From positions 1,054,001 through 1,118,000 of the forward strand of contig OY764266.1 in NCBI GenBank assembly GCA_963668365.1: DNA of 64,000 bases. The letters run 5' to 3'. Origin of the DNA: VXNE01 sp963668365 (GTDB lineage: Bacteria; Pseudomonadota; Gammaproteobacteria; Pseudomonadales; Azotimanducaceae). Every line of letters starts with the position of its first letter. The stretch's first letter is position 1. Positions 8,908 to 17,330 of the stretch are shown here, piece after piece. Made by a program: the position numbers and the translations under genes. Under the pieces are notes generated by a model. That model had not been told where the DNA came from. It saw only the letters and a program-made list of their open reading frames with translations, and did not search any database.

Positions 8908-10818
8908 CTACTCGGCGATACCGGCATCTACCCTGGCATTCTTCTGCTCGTCGAGCCACCAGAGGTTGGGAAAGCCGGACCACCGCATGTATTCGGCCCC
9001 GATGGGTGGATGTCCGAACCGGTTCCAGTAACAGACATGCCGTCCAACGGGGTGTCCATCGGGAATGACATAGAAGTTCCACAATAGTACGCGGTCCAGG
9101 GCTCGCCCCGCCGTGTTCATTTCTTCTTCGGTCCTGGCCCGGGCGATCTTTTCGACAAGAAAGTCCACAGCCGGATCCTTGATCCCGGCGTAGTTCCACA
9201 TGTTCGGCGGATCCGCATACTGCGAAGTGAACTGGCTGCGCATTCGGGAGGGATAGGGGACGTTGAACGTGTAGAACTTTCGTATGGTTGCGTCGTAGTC
9301 GTAGGATCTCAGCCGATTGATCATCAGGTTGTTATCCACCTTGCGCAGTACGGTGTGGATGCCGAGGCGTTTGAGATTGTCCACGTAGGGCGTCAGCATG
9401 AGTTCGAAATCGGAGCGCGAGACGATGAATTCGAAGGCGAATGGTTCACCCGTCTTCTCATTGACGCGCACAAGGTCTTCAACCACCCAGCCGGCTTCGC
9501 GCAGTAGCGCGTCGGCCTGTAACAGCGTGTCTCGATTGCGTCCAAAAGGCATATTTTTCGGTAGCCCCACAGGTTGCGTGAAGACCCGCTTCGGCAACCG
9601 GTCGCGAAGCGGTTCCAGGATTGCCAGTTCCTCCTTCGACGGCAACCCCCTGGCCCGCAGTCCGGAGCGCACGAAATACGAGTTGTTGCGCTCCAGTCCG
9701 TTGTGCCAGAACACGCGGTTGGCCCACTCGAAGTTGTAGGCGAGGGTGAGGGCTTCCCGTACCCGGATGTCCCTGAATAGCGCTTTTCGCATATTCAGCA
9801 CGACGGCAAAGTGCATGCCATACGCACCGCCCATGGTATATGTCTCGGCCTTGAACAGACCCTTGCGGCGGCCGACAAAGTCATAAGCCGTGTGAAAGCT
9901 CTTTTCGTTCTGTTCACGGTAATAGTCGAATACCCCGGCCCTGAGCGCCTGCAACATGACGCTTTGATCGAAGAAATACGTCAGTCGGATGCGGTCGAAG
10001 TTGTACATGCCCCTGGTGATGCCCAGGTCCCTGGCCCAATAGTCTTTAACCCGTTCGAATACCAGCTTGTGTCCGGGGTCCACTTCCGCGATCCGGTAGG
10101 GTCCATTGCCGAGAGGTGGTTCCATCGTCGTTGCGTCGAACCTGCGATGCTCATAGAAGTGTTTGGCCTGTGGCGTGAACATTGCGGTCTGAATAATCAA
10201 TTGACCGGTCTTTTCGGCGGCTTCGGTGAAGTGAAACTTGAACGACCAGGGTCCGGTCCGCTCCAGCCGCTCGATGTCCCGATACGCGCTTCGCCAACTG
10301 CCGGCGGCTTTGTTCTTATATGCATCGAAGGTCCAGAGTATGTCGTCCACGGTGACCGGCACGCCGTCATGCCAGTACGCGTCCTTGCGCAGCGTGTATT
10401 CGACCCAACTGTAGTCGTCCGCGACCTCGATGGTCTCGGCCAGGCGACCGTAGTAGGTCGCCAGCTCGTCTTCCGAATCCATCATCAGCCGCTCATGGGT
10501 GATCGAGAAAACGCGCGGGTCGATGTAAAGGGCCAGTATTCCCTTGTCGACAAAAGGATTCAGATTATTGAAGGTGCCAATGCCGGCTACCCTGGCCATC
10601 CCTCCTTTCGGCGCGTCCGGGTTCACATAATCGAAATGGTCCATGTCTTTCGGGTATTGGGGTTCCCCGAAATACGCGAAGCCGTGACTGGGCTCGCTGG
10701 CGAACATCGACCCGCCGGCGAAGACGGTCAGTCCCAACAGGATGTGCAGGATCAGTGATCTTGTGACGCTCGGGTCCTTGCCGGTCGAGCGACGAATCAG
10801 TTCCCGAACTGATCCCAA
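8908..10818 (-). CDS. ABC transporter substrate-binding protein, family 5 (YejA-like), copy 1
   Basis: The product (about 636 residues) is a periplasmic peptide/oligomer-binding protein. Family features are YFGEPQYPKDMDHFDYVNPDAPKGG near the mature N-terminus, VEYTLRKDAYWHDGVPVTVDDILWTFD and GNGPYRIAEVDPGHKLVFERVKDYWARD, matching the YejA/microcin C subgroup. No ATG gives a signal peptide. The best start is TTG at 10818 with GGAG five bases upstream; it encodes a long basic n-region and the hydrophobic core LILHILLGLTVFAGG. That n-region lies inside a 79-bp repeat shared with the nitroreductase 3' end, so the 5' end of this gene has been rearranged. Upstream is a divergent paralogue; downstream in the same operon are the propeller protein and a PhyH protein. 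No permease or ATPase is nearby, so it must use components encoded elsewhere. Confidence 0.85.
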   Translation of the reverse strand: MGSVRELIRRSTGKDPSVTRSLILHILLGLTVFAGGSMFASEPSHGFAYFGEPQYPKDMDHFDYVNPDAPKGGMARVAGIGTFNNLNPFVDKGILALYIDPRVFSITHERLMMDSEDELATYYGRLAETIEVADDYSWVEYTLRKDAYWHDGVPVTVDDILWTFDAYKNKAAGSWRSAYRDIERLERTGPWSFKFHFTEAAEKTGQLIIQTAMFTPQAKHFYEHRRFDATTMEPPLGNGPYRIAEVDPGHKLVFERVKDYWARDLGITRGMYNFDRIRLTYFFDQSVMLQALRAGVFDYYREQNEKSFHTAYDFVGRRKGLFKAETYTMGGAYGMHFAVVLNMRKALFRDIRVREALTLAYNFEWANRVFWHNGLERNNSYFVRSGLRARGLPSKEELAILEPLRDRLPKRVFTQPVGLPKNMPFGRNRDTLLQADALLREAGWVVEDLVRVNEKTGEPFAFEFIVSRSDFELMLTPYVDNLKRLGIHTVLRKVDNNLMINRLRSYDYDATIRKFYTFNVPYPSRMRSQFTSQYADPPNMWNYAGIKDPAVDFLVEKIARARTEEEMNTAGRALDRVLLWNFYVIPDGHPVGRHVCYWNRFGHPPIGAEYMRWSGFPNLWWLDEQKNARVDAGIAE

Positions 10819-10822
10819 CTGA
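10744..10822 (-). repeat. 79-bp repeat, copy 1 (partner at 13591-13669)
   Basis: These 79 bases align without gaps to 13591-13669 with seven mismatches by hand count. The unit contains the hairpin-forming core CGCTCG-13 nt-CGAGCG. On the minus strand it begins with codons for a Ser-Trp-Asp-Gln-Phe-Gly-Asn-stop tail, which mirrors the nitroreductase C-terminus in the other copy. It covers the translation start of solute-binding protein copy 1. Confidence 0.9.
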
Positions 10823-10884
10823 ACTCCGGCTACGATTGGCGTAGTGTGGGCGCGTACGATACGGCGGCTTACAAGTGGTATCGC

Positions 10885-12714
10885 ATGGAAAAACCGCGCA
10901 CTGGAAGCAAGAAATCCGCCCTGTTGCTGTTCGCCCTGTCGATACACCTTTTGGCGCACGCCGTTGCCGATACGCAACCGCTCGAGTTCCGTTACGGCGT
11001 CTCGCAGATACCCGACTACGAACTGAAATATCCCGCCGACTTCCCGCACTTCAACTATCTCAACGTGGACGCCCCGAAGGGCGGTACGCTGGTGCTGCCC
11101 TGGCTCAAGCCCTTGAGTACCGTGTCGCCGATGTACCAGCCGGCGGGATTCTATCGTTCCTACGATCACCTGATCGAGCGCGCCGGTGACGAACCCTCGG
11201 GCTATTACGGCAGTCTCGCCGAGTCTATCGCCCTCAGCGCCGACCGCCGGCGAATCGTCTTCCGGCTGCGCCCGCAGGCGCGGTGGCACGACGGCAGGCC
11301 GATTACCGCAACGGATGTCAAGTTTTCGGTGGAGACCTTTCGCGCTGACATCATGGCCCACGGGTGGGCGGGGGCGCTGGCCTGGATTGCCGGCGTCAAC
11401 AACCTGAATGCACTCACCGTCGAGATTCGTGCCGACTCGGACATCGCCAGACAACTCTCCATCCTCGGCCACATGCCCATCGTGCCCGCGCATTACTGGC
11501 GCGACCGGGATGTGAGTGAACCGACAACGACGCCGCCGCCACAGAGCGGCCCCTACCGACTGACAGGCGTGTCTCAAGGTCGCTACGTCACATACGAGCG
11601 GGTGCCGGATTACTGGGCCAGGGATCTTCCGGTGAATCGTGGCAAATTCAACTTCAATACCATTCGCTACGAACGTTACCTGGACGCGACGGTCGCCCGC
11701 GAAGCCCTGCGCGCGGGACTGCTCGACGTGTGGACCGAGACCGACTCGCGGCACTGGCTGTCATCCTACGACGTTCCCGCCCGCGACCGCGGCTGGCTCG
11801 TGCTGGGCACACTGGCGTCCGGCAATCAGAGCGGCTCCCGGTATCGCCTGGCGCTGAATGCGAGGCGCCAACCGTTCGACGATATTCGCGTACGCGAGGC
11901 GCTGTTCCACGCACTGGATTTCGAGTGGCAAATCCGGGCGTTGCACGGGGGCGAATTGACCCGGGCCAACAGCTTCTTTGCCGACTCCATGTTCGCTTCC
12001 TCGGGATTGCCGGGAGAAGCGGAAAAATCGCTTCTCGAACCGCATCTCGGACAGTTGCCCGCCAAGGTAATCACCCACCCCTTTTCCTTCCCCAGCACAG
12101 ATGGCGTGGGCGTTGATCGTGACGGTTTGTCGAGGTCGCGGGCACTCCTCGCGGAAGCCGGCTATCGGGTCGTAGACGGCGTGATGGTCAACCCTGAAGG
12201 CGAACCTTTTGTGATCGAGTTCCTGTCCTTTTCGCGGGCAGACCAGCGCATTCTCCTGCCCTACGCGCGTTCGCTCTCGATACTGGGCATCCAGGGGCAT
12301 ATCCGCATGATCGACAGCACCGGCTACTACAATCGCCGGCGCAACGCTGACTACGACGCTATCCTGGTGTACGGCGGTATCGAGGTGCCGCCCTCCTGGG
12401 AGTTGCGACCCTTTTTTCATTCCTCATCGACGCTTTACCTCAACGCCTCCGGCCTTGCCGACCCGGCGGTCGATGCCATGGTCGAGGCAGCGCTCGGTGC
12501 GACACACCTCGATGGGTTTGTGACCGCCTGCCGGGCGCTCGATCGTGTTCTGCTATGGAATTATTACCAGTTCCCGCTGGATGCCCTCGGGGACCCCCGC
12601 ATCGTTTATTGGGACAAATTCGGCAGGCCCGACCTGCCGGAGGAGATGTATGTGGCGCCGTTCCCGGATGGCTGGTGGTTCGATGCGGAGAAGGCAGCGC
12701 GAATCAGTTTCTGA
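10885..12714 (+). CDS. ABC transporter substrate-binding protein, family 5 (YejA-like), copy 2
   Basis: The 609-residue periplasmic binding protein begins with a basic n-region and hydrophobic core (KKSALLLFALSIHLLAHAVA). Family motifs are FPHFNYLNVDAPKGGTLVLP, FRLRPQARWHDGRPITATDVKFSVETF, SGPYRLTGVSQGRYVTYERVPDYWARD and DRVLLWNYYQFPLD near the C-terminus. It is transcribed divergently from copy 1, with only 66 bp between the two starts, and it diverges considerably in sequence, so the pair probably recognises different ligands. The start is ATG 10885; an in-frame start 13 codons upstream would lengthen the n-region. No transport subunits follow; a convergent PhyH gene ends 22 bp beyond. Confidence 0.88.
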   Translation: MEKPRTGSKKSALLLFALSIHLLAHAVADTQPLEFRYGVSQIPDYELKYPADFPHFNYLNVDAPKGGTLVLPWLKPLSTVSPMYQPAGFYRSYDHLIERAGDEPSGYYGSLAESIALSADRRRIVFRLRPQARWHDGRPITATDVKFSVETFRADIMAHGWAGALAWIAGVNNLNALTVEIRADSDIARQLSILGHMPIVPAHYWRDRDVSEPTTTPPPQSGPYRLTGVSQGRYVTYERVPDYWARDLPVNRGKFNFNTIRYERYLDATVAREALRAGLLDVWTETDSRHWLSSYDVPARDRGWLVLGTLASGNQSGSRYRLALNARRQPFDDIRVREALFHALDFEWQIRALHGGELTRANSFFADSMFASSGLPGEAEKSLLEPHLGQLPAKVITHPFSFPSTDGVGVDRDGLSRSRALLAEAGYRVVDGVMVNPEGEPFVIEFLSFSRADQRILLPYARSLSILGIQGHIRMIDSTGYYNRRRNADYDAILVYGGIEVPPSWELRPFFHSSSTLYLNASGLADPAVDAMVEAALGATHLDGFVTACRALDRVLLWNYYQFPLDALGDPRIVYWDKFGRPDLPEEMYVAPFPDGWWFDAEKAARISF

Positions 12715-12736
12715 TTTCGGTGGGCCGAACTCAATT

Positions 12737-13537
12737 TCAGAAGACCTGCACGTCAATTCCAGCCTTGACCAGTGCTTCCCGCTCGTCGTCGGTCCAGGGG
12801 CGGGGCGCAGGTTTGTCGCGCTTCTTTGTCGGCCCGGAACACACAAGGATGTAAGCGCGGCGGGGATTATCCGTCGTGTTCGGGGCAGTATGATGCAGGG
12901 TTCGACTGTGGTGGAAGGTTGCGCCTCCCGGTGCAAGAGGACAGGCAACGGCCTTGGTCGGATCGACGTCATGGGTCATCAATCCGTGAATCAACGGGTT
13001 GTCGTCGATGTGGCGATGCCAGCGGACTTCCTCTTTGTGCGAGCCCGGAATGAACTGCATGCAGCCACTTTCCACCGTCGCTGTATCCACAGCCAACCAG
13101 GCGCTGAGGCTGTTAAGGTATACATCTGGATTCCAATAGGCTTCATCCTGGTGCCACGGCGTTTCGGCGCCGTATTGCGCTGGCTTGAAAATCATGTGCC
13201 CGCCCGCGGTGACCTTTTCGTCGACCCCAAGCAGGGCGGTACCGAGCTTGAGCGCATTTTTGTAATACTGGCTTTCGCGAAGTTCTGGATACGTAAAGTC
13301 CGGGCCAAGTACTTGGGGTAGCAGGTCGCGTCCAGAGTGTCCCCGTGGTGCCGCCAGATCATAAAACAGACCCTTGTCCTCGCCTGCCCGCCGATCAAAG
13401 AGTTGATCGTAGATCTCCTTGATCCACCCCACTTCCTCGTCGGTGGTGATGCGTTCAATGCTCAGAAAACCGTTTTCGCGGTAAGACGCGATCTGCTCCT
13501 CTGTAAGGTCAACATCAAATGTGGTGTTTGGTCTCAC
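12737..13537 (-). CDS. Phytanoyl-CoA dioxygenase (PhyH) family protein, second copy
   Basis: The 266-residue predicted Fe(II)/2-oxoglutarate oxygenase has the metal triad in TPWHQDEAYWNPD (His-x-Asp) and HHSRTLHHTAPN (distal His), with the Arg of NPRRAYILV expected to bind 2-oxoglutarate. The mid-region WLAVDTATVESGCMQFIPGSHK is characteristic of the family. The start is GTG at 13537, with AGGAG seven bases upstream. Its last 47 codons have a diverged, N-terminally truncated relative at 14261-14404, so the family has been duplicated locally. A 28-bp upstream stretch (about 13563-13590) resembles one before the unknown gene at 24140-24805. Substrate unknown. Confidence 0.87.
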   Translation of the reverse strand: MRPNTTFDVDLTEEQIASYRENGFLSIERITTDEEVGWIKEIYDQLFDRRAGEDKGLFYDLAAPRGHSGRDLLPQVLGPDFTYPELRESQYYKNALKLGTALLGVDEKVTAGGHMIFKPAQYGAETPWHQDEAYWNPDVYLNSLSAWLAVDTATVESGCMQFIPGSHKEEVRWHRHIDDNPLIHGLMTHDVDPTKAVACPLAPGGATFHHSRTLHHTAPNTTDNPRRAYILVCSGPTKKRDKPAPRPWTDDEREALVKAGIDVQVF

Positions 13538-13590
13538 CTGTATTCTCCTGAATTGACATCGTCATATGCCCTTCGACGATTTGATCATTT

Positions 13591-13669
13591 GTGCAGGATC
13601 GATGAACTTGTGACGCTCGGGTCCTTGCCGGTCGAGCGACGAGTCAGTCGCTGAACTGATCCCAACTGA
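13591..13669 (-). repeat. 79-bp repeat, copy 2, overlapping the nitroreductase 3' end
   Basis: This is the partner of 10744-10822 (72 of 79 identical by hand). It includes the last codons and stop of the nitroreductase gene plus about 50 bases of downstream sequence, with the palindromic core CGCTCG/CGAGCG. Because the coding tail is part of the unit, the repeat probably arose by duplication of the 3' end of a nitroreductase gene rather than as a free mobile repeat. Confidence 0.9.
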
Positions 13670-14240
13670 CAATCTCTTCCACCGGTCGCCGGGTAACGGG
13701 ACCGAAACGCCCCATGGGGTAGCCGACCGGAATCACGCAGGCGAGCTCCATGTTGGCGGGGACGTTGAGGGCCGCGTAGGCAGCCGCTCGATCCCCGAAC
13801 AACGGCAGGTTGGTCGGGCATGCGGCCAGCTGCAGGGCGCGAGCTGCCAGCAGCAGGTTCTGCACCTTGGGCCAGATGGAGCCGCCGGCAGCGTATCCGT
13901 CATGAAAGCTGTCGCCTTTCTGATCCAGCACGAGGCCGCCAACGATGATGGCCGGTACGGATTGAAGGTTGTCGTATTGCCACTTGAATGCGGAGGGTGG
14001 TGCATCGGGAGCGAGCGTTACGTAGCGGTCGACTGCGGCACGATTCAGGTCGGCAACCTTCTGCTTGATGTCGGCGCGGGTGATGACGAGCCACCGGTCG
14101 TTCTGTTTGTTGCTGGCGCTGGGTCCCTGGTGGGCTGCGTCAACCAGCTTCAACAGAAGCTCTCGTGGTACCGGATCTGGCTTCAGGCGACGCATTGCCC
14201 GGCAGTGATACATGGCGTCGAACAGGCCCATGTCGGTCAT
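13644..14240 (-). CDS. Nitroreductase family protein
   Basis: The 198-residue protein belongs to the FMN-dependent nitroreductase fold. The N-terminal MYHCRAMRRLKPDPVP (FMN-binding Arg pair), DAAHQGPSASNKQNDRWLVI (dimer/FMN loop), GGSIWPKVQNLLLAARALQL and the C-terminal GYPMGRFGPVTRRPVEEIVSWD (FMN phosphate contact) are typical. It probably reduces nitro, quinone or enone compounds using NAD(P)H in the cytosol; the physiological substrate is unknown. The start MTDMGLF at 14240 is preceded by GAGCGAGAAT. Downstream it runs into the 79-bp repeat and then a PhyH gene; upstream is the relic of another PhyH gene. An oxidative catabolic cluster is suggested, not proved. Confidence 0.87.
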   Translation of the reverse strand: MTDMGLFDAMYHCRAMRRLKPDPVPRELLLKLVDAAHQGPSASNKQNDRWLVITRADIKQKVADLNRAAVDRYVTLAPDAPPSAFKWQYDNLQSVPAIIVGGLVLDQKGDSFHDGYAAGGSIWPKVQNLLLAARALQLAACPTNLPLFGDRAAAYAALNVPANMELACVIPVGYPMGRFGPVTRRPVEEIVSWDQFSD

Positions 14241-14260
14241 ATTCTCGCTCCTCAAGCGCG

Positions 14261-14404
14261 TCAGAAGGCTTCCGCGTCAATATTTGCTTTGGCCAGTGCT
14301 TCCCGCTGGTCGGCTTGCCACGGGCGGGGCGCAGGTTTGTCCCGCTTCCTTGTTTGCCCGGAGCACACGAGAATGTACGCCCGACGATGGCTGTGCGTGG
14401 TGTT
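14261..14404 (-). pseudogene. PhyH dioxygenase C-terminal relic
   Basis: The 47 codons plus TGA stop read without interruption and match the C-terminus of the PhyH protein at 12737-13537 at 34 of 47 positions by hand count (for example RRAYILVCSG and RDKPAPRPW are shared). No start codon or upstream catalytic region exists. The fragment is what remains of a paralogous gene after a deletion whose left side abuts the terminator of the TonB-dependent receptor at 14464-17085. The other two frames make longer open stretches but without family similarity. Confidence 0.85.
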
Positions 14405-14411
14405 GGGTAAG

Positions 14412-14440
14412 AAGAGCGCACCCTTTCGAGGTGCGCTCTT
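14412..14440 (-). terminator. Stem-loop after TonB-dependent receptor 1
   Basis: An 11-bp perfect stem, AAGAGCGCACC/GGTGCGCTCTT, with a 7-base loop lies 24 bp beyond the receptor stop codon. On the minus strand it is followed by CTTACC rather than a strong T run, so it is a moderate terminator. The stem closely resembles the terminator of receptor 2 (20581-20607), consistent with common ancestry of the two receptor loci. Confidence 0.75.
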
Positions 14441-14463
14441 GAAAAAGCTCCGGACCTATGTAG

Positions 14464-17085
14464 CTATAGGTTCGGTCTCCAGCGAATCTCCATGCCTACC
14501 GAACGCGGTTCCGTCAGCGTGCCCGACGCCGGTGCGCCGGCGATGGTGGATAGATGCAGGTACTCGATCACACCGATTTCATCGAACACGTTTTGCACGA
14601 ACAGCGTCGTGGCAATGGTTTCGTCTGGAGAGGTCCAGGTGCCGCGAAGGTCGAGTCGCCCGTACGCGGGCAGCGTCGAGATATCGAGGTTGCTGAGATC
14701 CGATGCGCGATCATCAACCCAGCTATAGATCCCGAGTAGCTGCAGGTTGCCGCCAATTGCGCCCGACAGCCGCGTTTCGTAGCTTGCGGATACAGCGAAC
14801 TTGTGATTCGGCTGCATGGGCAACTGGTTGCCGGTCATGTCCGTGGGAAGAATATACTCACTGGTGGTTGGCTCGCCGGTCATGAAATCAATATGATCCC
14901 AAGTACCCGTTTGCGGATTGGGGTGTCCCCGAACGACCTCCAAATGCGGGCCAATCTCGGAGTCGAGATAGGCATAGAAACCGCTCAGACGCCAGTTTTC
15001 GGTCAGATAGTAGATGAAGTCAACCTCGCCACCCCATATCTTGGTATCACTGATGTTGTTCGTGAACTCAATAATGGGTGACGCAGAAAACTGACTAAAC
15101 AGTCCGTCGGTGACGCGACCGCTTGCATTCTGAGGCTCGATTGAGCCAGTAATCTGATAGTTTTCGAAATCGTTGTAGAAAACACCGGAAGTCAACCGAA
15201 GTCGTCCATCCATGAACATCCCTTTCATGCCGAGTTCATAGTTGATCAACGTCTCTTCTTTAACGAACGTCGGGACCGCATCGGACTTGGGGTTGAAACT
15301 ACCTGCCCGGTATCCGGTCGAAATCCGCCCGTAGATCAGACGATCTTCATCTGGAGTGTACTCCAGAGAAATGTGGCCAATGGTCTTGTCCCAGACTCGG
15401 GGATTGGGGTCTGAATCGTCGAAAATGACTTCGAGGGGTATGCCCTCGACAAAACCAAAGCCGAATATGGCCCAGCCACCGTTAAAGTCCTGAGTCTTCA
15501 GATCTTCCGTATAGCGAAGACCGCCGGAGACCAGCCACTGATCGTTGACCTGATAGTCACCGTTGATGAAAAAAGCATCGGTCTCCGAGCTGCCCTTCGA
15601 CTCGAAACTCAACCATTGGTTGTGGTCGTCACCTTCCGGACATCGCCAGTAGTTACCGGGTACGCCCATTGCCTCCGCTTCCGCCGGCGACGAGGCTGCT
15701 CCAAAGATGCCAACAAGAAAGGCAAGCGCATTTGCACAAGTACCGAAACGGCTGGCGGCCGCGGCGTCTTCAGCAGACACATTTGCCCAGGCATTAGTGT
15801 AGACCAGCGAAGCTACGATCCACTCCATGACATTCTCGTATGTATAGGCACCGAGGATATAGTTGAACTTGCCGTCCAGGTTCGACACCAGGTGTAACTC
15901 GTGAGATGTCTCTTTGTAGCCGTACAAAACTTGATTCGCCTCATCCTTTAGGGGTACTGGCGCGTCGGATGCGATGAGTCGATCACTGGCGCTTGCCACG
16001 CGGTTGGTCATGTCTCGGTCTTTCTGAACCTGGGAAAGGTTGTCGGTGTCGCCAAAGTTGTAGCGCAGCGTGTAGTTGTCATTAATGTCGAAGCTGTAAG
16101 CGATGGACTGCCTTTCGGCGGTACTACCGCCAACAGCAGACCGGTTCACATTCAGTTCGTTCTTGATATCACCGCATTTCCAGCCGGGCGTGCGAGGCGG
16201 ACATCCTTCCGGCACGGATGGAACCGGACCTTCCCACCGGTAATGCGCGTTCGGGTTACCAAGAAAATCAGTGGGGCTGGATGTGTCGAAATTGGTCAAA
16301 AGCACCTGCGTTCGGGGAACGCCGTCGTCATCCAGCTTGGTGTAGCGTAGATTCAAATCCATTCTATCGGTTTTGAAGCGCAGCTGTGGCGCGATGAACT
16401 TCTGGTCCGGCGCATCGTAGTCATCGCCGAAACCAATATTCTTTTGGGCGCCATCACCCTCGTAGTAGCTACCGTTGAGTCGGAAGCTGAAGTTGTTGCT
16501 AATCGGGCCACCGAAGGCAACACCGTATCGCTGCGTAAACTGGTCGGTGTACTCCGTATGTACCAGAAGATCCCACTCCTCGGTGGGTCTGGTGGAGTAA
16601 TAACTGATTGACCCGGCAATCGAGTTCCGGCCGTTCAACGTGCCCTGCGGACCACGTGCGACTTCAACCCGCTCCAGGTCAAACATGTTGGGCGCATCGC
16701 CGTAGACCCCGAGCGTGTAGACACCGTCCACATAGGTGGCGACGGCGAGGTCCGGGTGGGTTTCACCGGCGAGTCTCGTGCCAATGCCGCGTATCATCGT
16801 ACCCTGACCGGTCAGCTGGCCCTCATCCTGAAACTGCAGGCCAGGAACCAGTTGCTCCAGGTCATCCTGATTGGTCATGCCGAGTTCTTCAATCATCTGA
16901 CTGCTGAAGGCCGTCATGGTGACCGGTACGTCGAGCAGGTTCTCTTCGCGTTTCTCGGCGGTCACGATGACTTCTTCTATGTAGCTCTTCGCCCCGTCAT
17001 CGGCGTCATCGGCGTCATCGGCCGAATAGATTGGGAGTCCCGTTAGCGCCAATCCCAGTGACGCAATTGGAAAGAATGCCTTCAT
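14464..17085 (-). CDS. TonB-dependent receptor 1
   Basis: The 873-residue outer-membrane receptor has a signal peptide (MKAFFPIASLGLALTGLPIYSA) followed by a short Asp-Ala-Asp tract. The TonB box/plug begins with IEEVIVTAEKREENLLDVPVTM. The plug contains LVPGLQF, YVDGVYTLGVYG and ERVEVARGPQGTLNGRNSIAGS, and the barrel ends with the aromatic signature EIRWRPNL. Barrel motifs such as YELGMKGMFMDGRLRLTSGVFYNDF and FNPKSD are typical of the large receptor clade of marine gammaproteobacteria. The ligand is unknown, and no FecR/sigma pair is nearby. A tandem 9-bp repeat (16992-17018) encodes the Asp/Ala tract. Upstream is a decayed copy of the murU 3' end; downstream is a stem-loop. Confidence 0.93.
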   Translation of the reverse strand: MKAFFPIASLGLALTGLPIYSADDADDADDGAKSYIEEVIVTAEKREENLLDVPVTMTAFSSQMIEELGMTNQDDLEQLVPGLQFQDEGQLTGQGTMIRGIGTRLAGETHPDLAVATYVDGVYTLGVYGDAPNMFDLERVEVARGPQGTLNGRNSIAGSISYYSTRPTEEWDLLVHTEYTDQFTQRYGVAFGGPISNNFSFRLNGSYYEGDGAQKNIGFGDDYDAPDQKFIAPQLRFKTDRMDLNLRYTKLDDDGVPRTQVLLTNFDTSSPTDFLGNPNAHYRWEGPVPSVPEGCPPRTPGWKCGDIKNELNVNRSAVGGSTAERQSIAYSFDINDNYTLRYNFGDTDNLSQVQKDRDMTNRVASASDRLIASDAPVPLKDEANQVLYGYKETSHELHLVSNLDGKFNYILGAYTYENVMEWIVASLVYTNAWANVSAEDAAAASRFGTCANALAFLVGIFGAASSPAEAEAMGVPGNYWRCPEGDDHNQWLSFESKGSSETDAFFINGDYQVNDQWLVSGGLRYTEDLKTQDFNGGWAIFGFGFVEGIPLEVIFDDSDPNPRVWDKTIGHISLEYTPDEDRLIYGRISTGYRAGSFNPKSDAVPTFVKEETLINYELGMKGMFMDGRLRLTSGVFYNDFENYQITGSIEPQNASGRVTDGLFSQFSASPIIEFTNNISDTKIWGGEVDFIYYLTENWRLSGFYAYLDSEIGPHLEVVRGHPNPQTGTWDHIDFMTGEPTTSEYILPTDMTGNQLPMQPNHKFAVSASYETRLSGAIGGNLQLLGIYSWVDDRASDLSNLDISTLPAYGRLDLRGTWTSPDETIATTLFVQNVFDEIGVIEYLHLSTIAGAPASGTLTEPRSVGMEIRWRPNL

Positions 17086-17226
17086 TGCGTTTTCTCCAAA
17101 GTCGCATTTGTAAACGACGGCCAGTATCTCATGTGACCTAGCGCGGAGGGAGAGCAGTCAACATGCCTTCGGGGTGATTGTGCCCCACTTTTTTCGCTTG
17201 CCTCAAGGCCCTGGGACGCGTCGGCA

Positions 17227-17322
17227 AATGGTGCGGAATTGAGCACGGCTATGTCCGTGAATACCAGATCGTCTCAACGCGGTTTTCGATCACCGCGAAA
17301 TTGGCGGTTTCACGATGGCTGG
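17227..17322 (-). pseudogene. Decayed murU 3' fragment, copy A
   Basis: About 95 bases align with part of intact murU (25409-25523): the segments gagcacggctatgtccgtga, the gtgaataccag region and acgcggttttcgatcaccgc follow the same order, with one deletion of about 20 bases. The flanking stretch near 17180 (cccacttttttcgc) also resembles the sequence just beyond murU. There is no intact reading frame. It lies between receptor 1 and the CRTAC1 gene. Confidence 0.75.
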
Positions 17323-17330
17323 ACGCTGCC

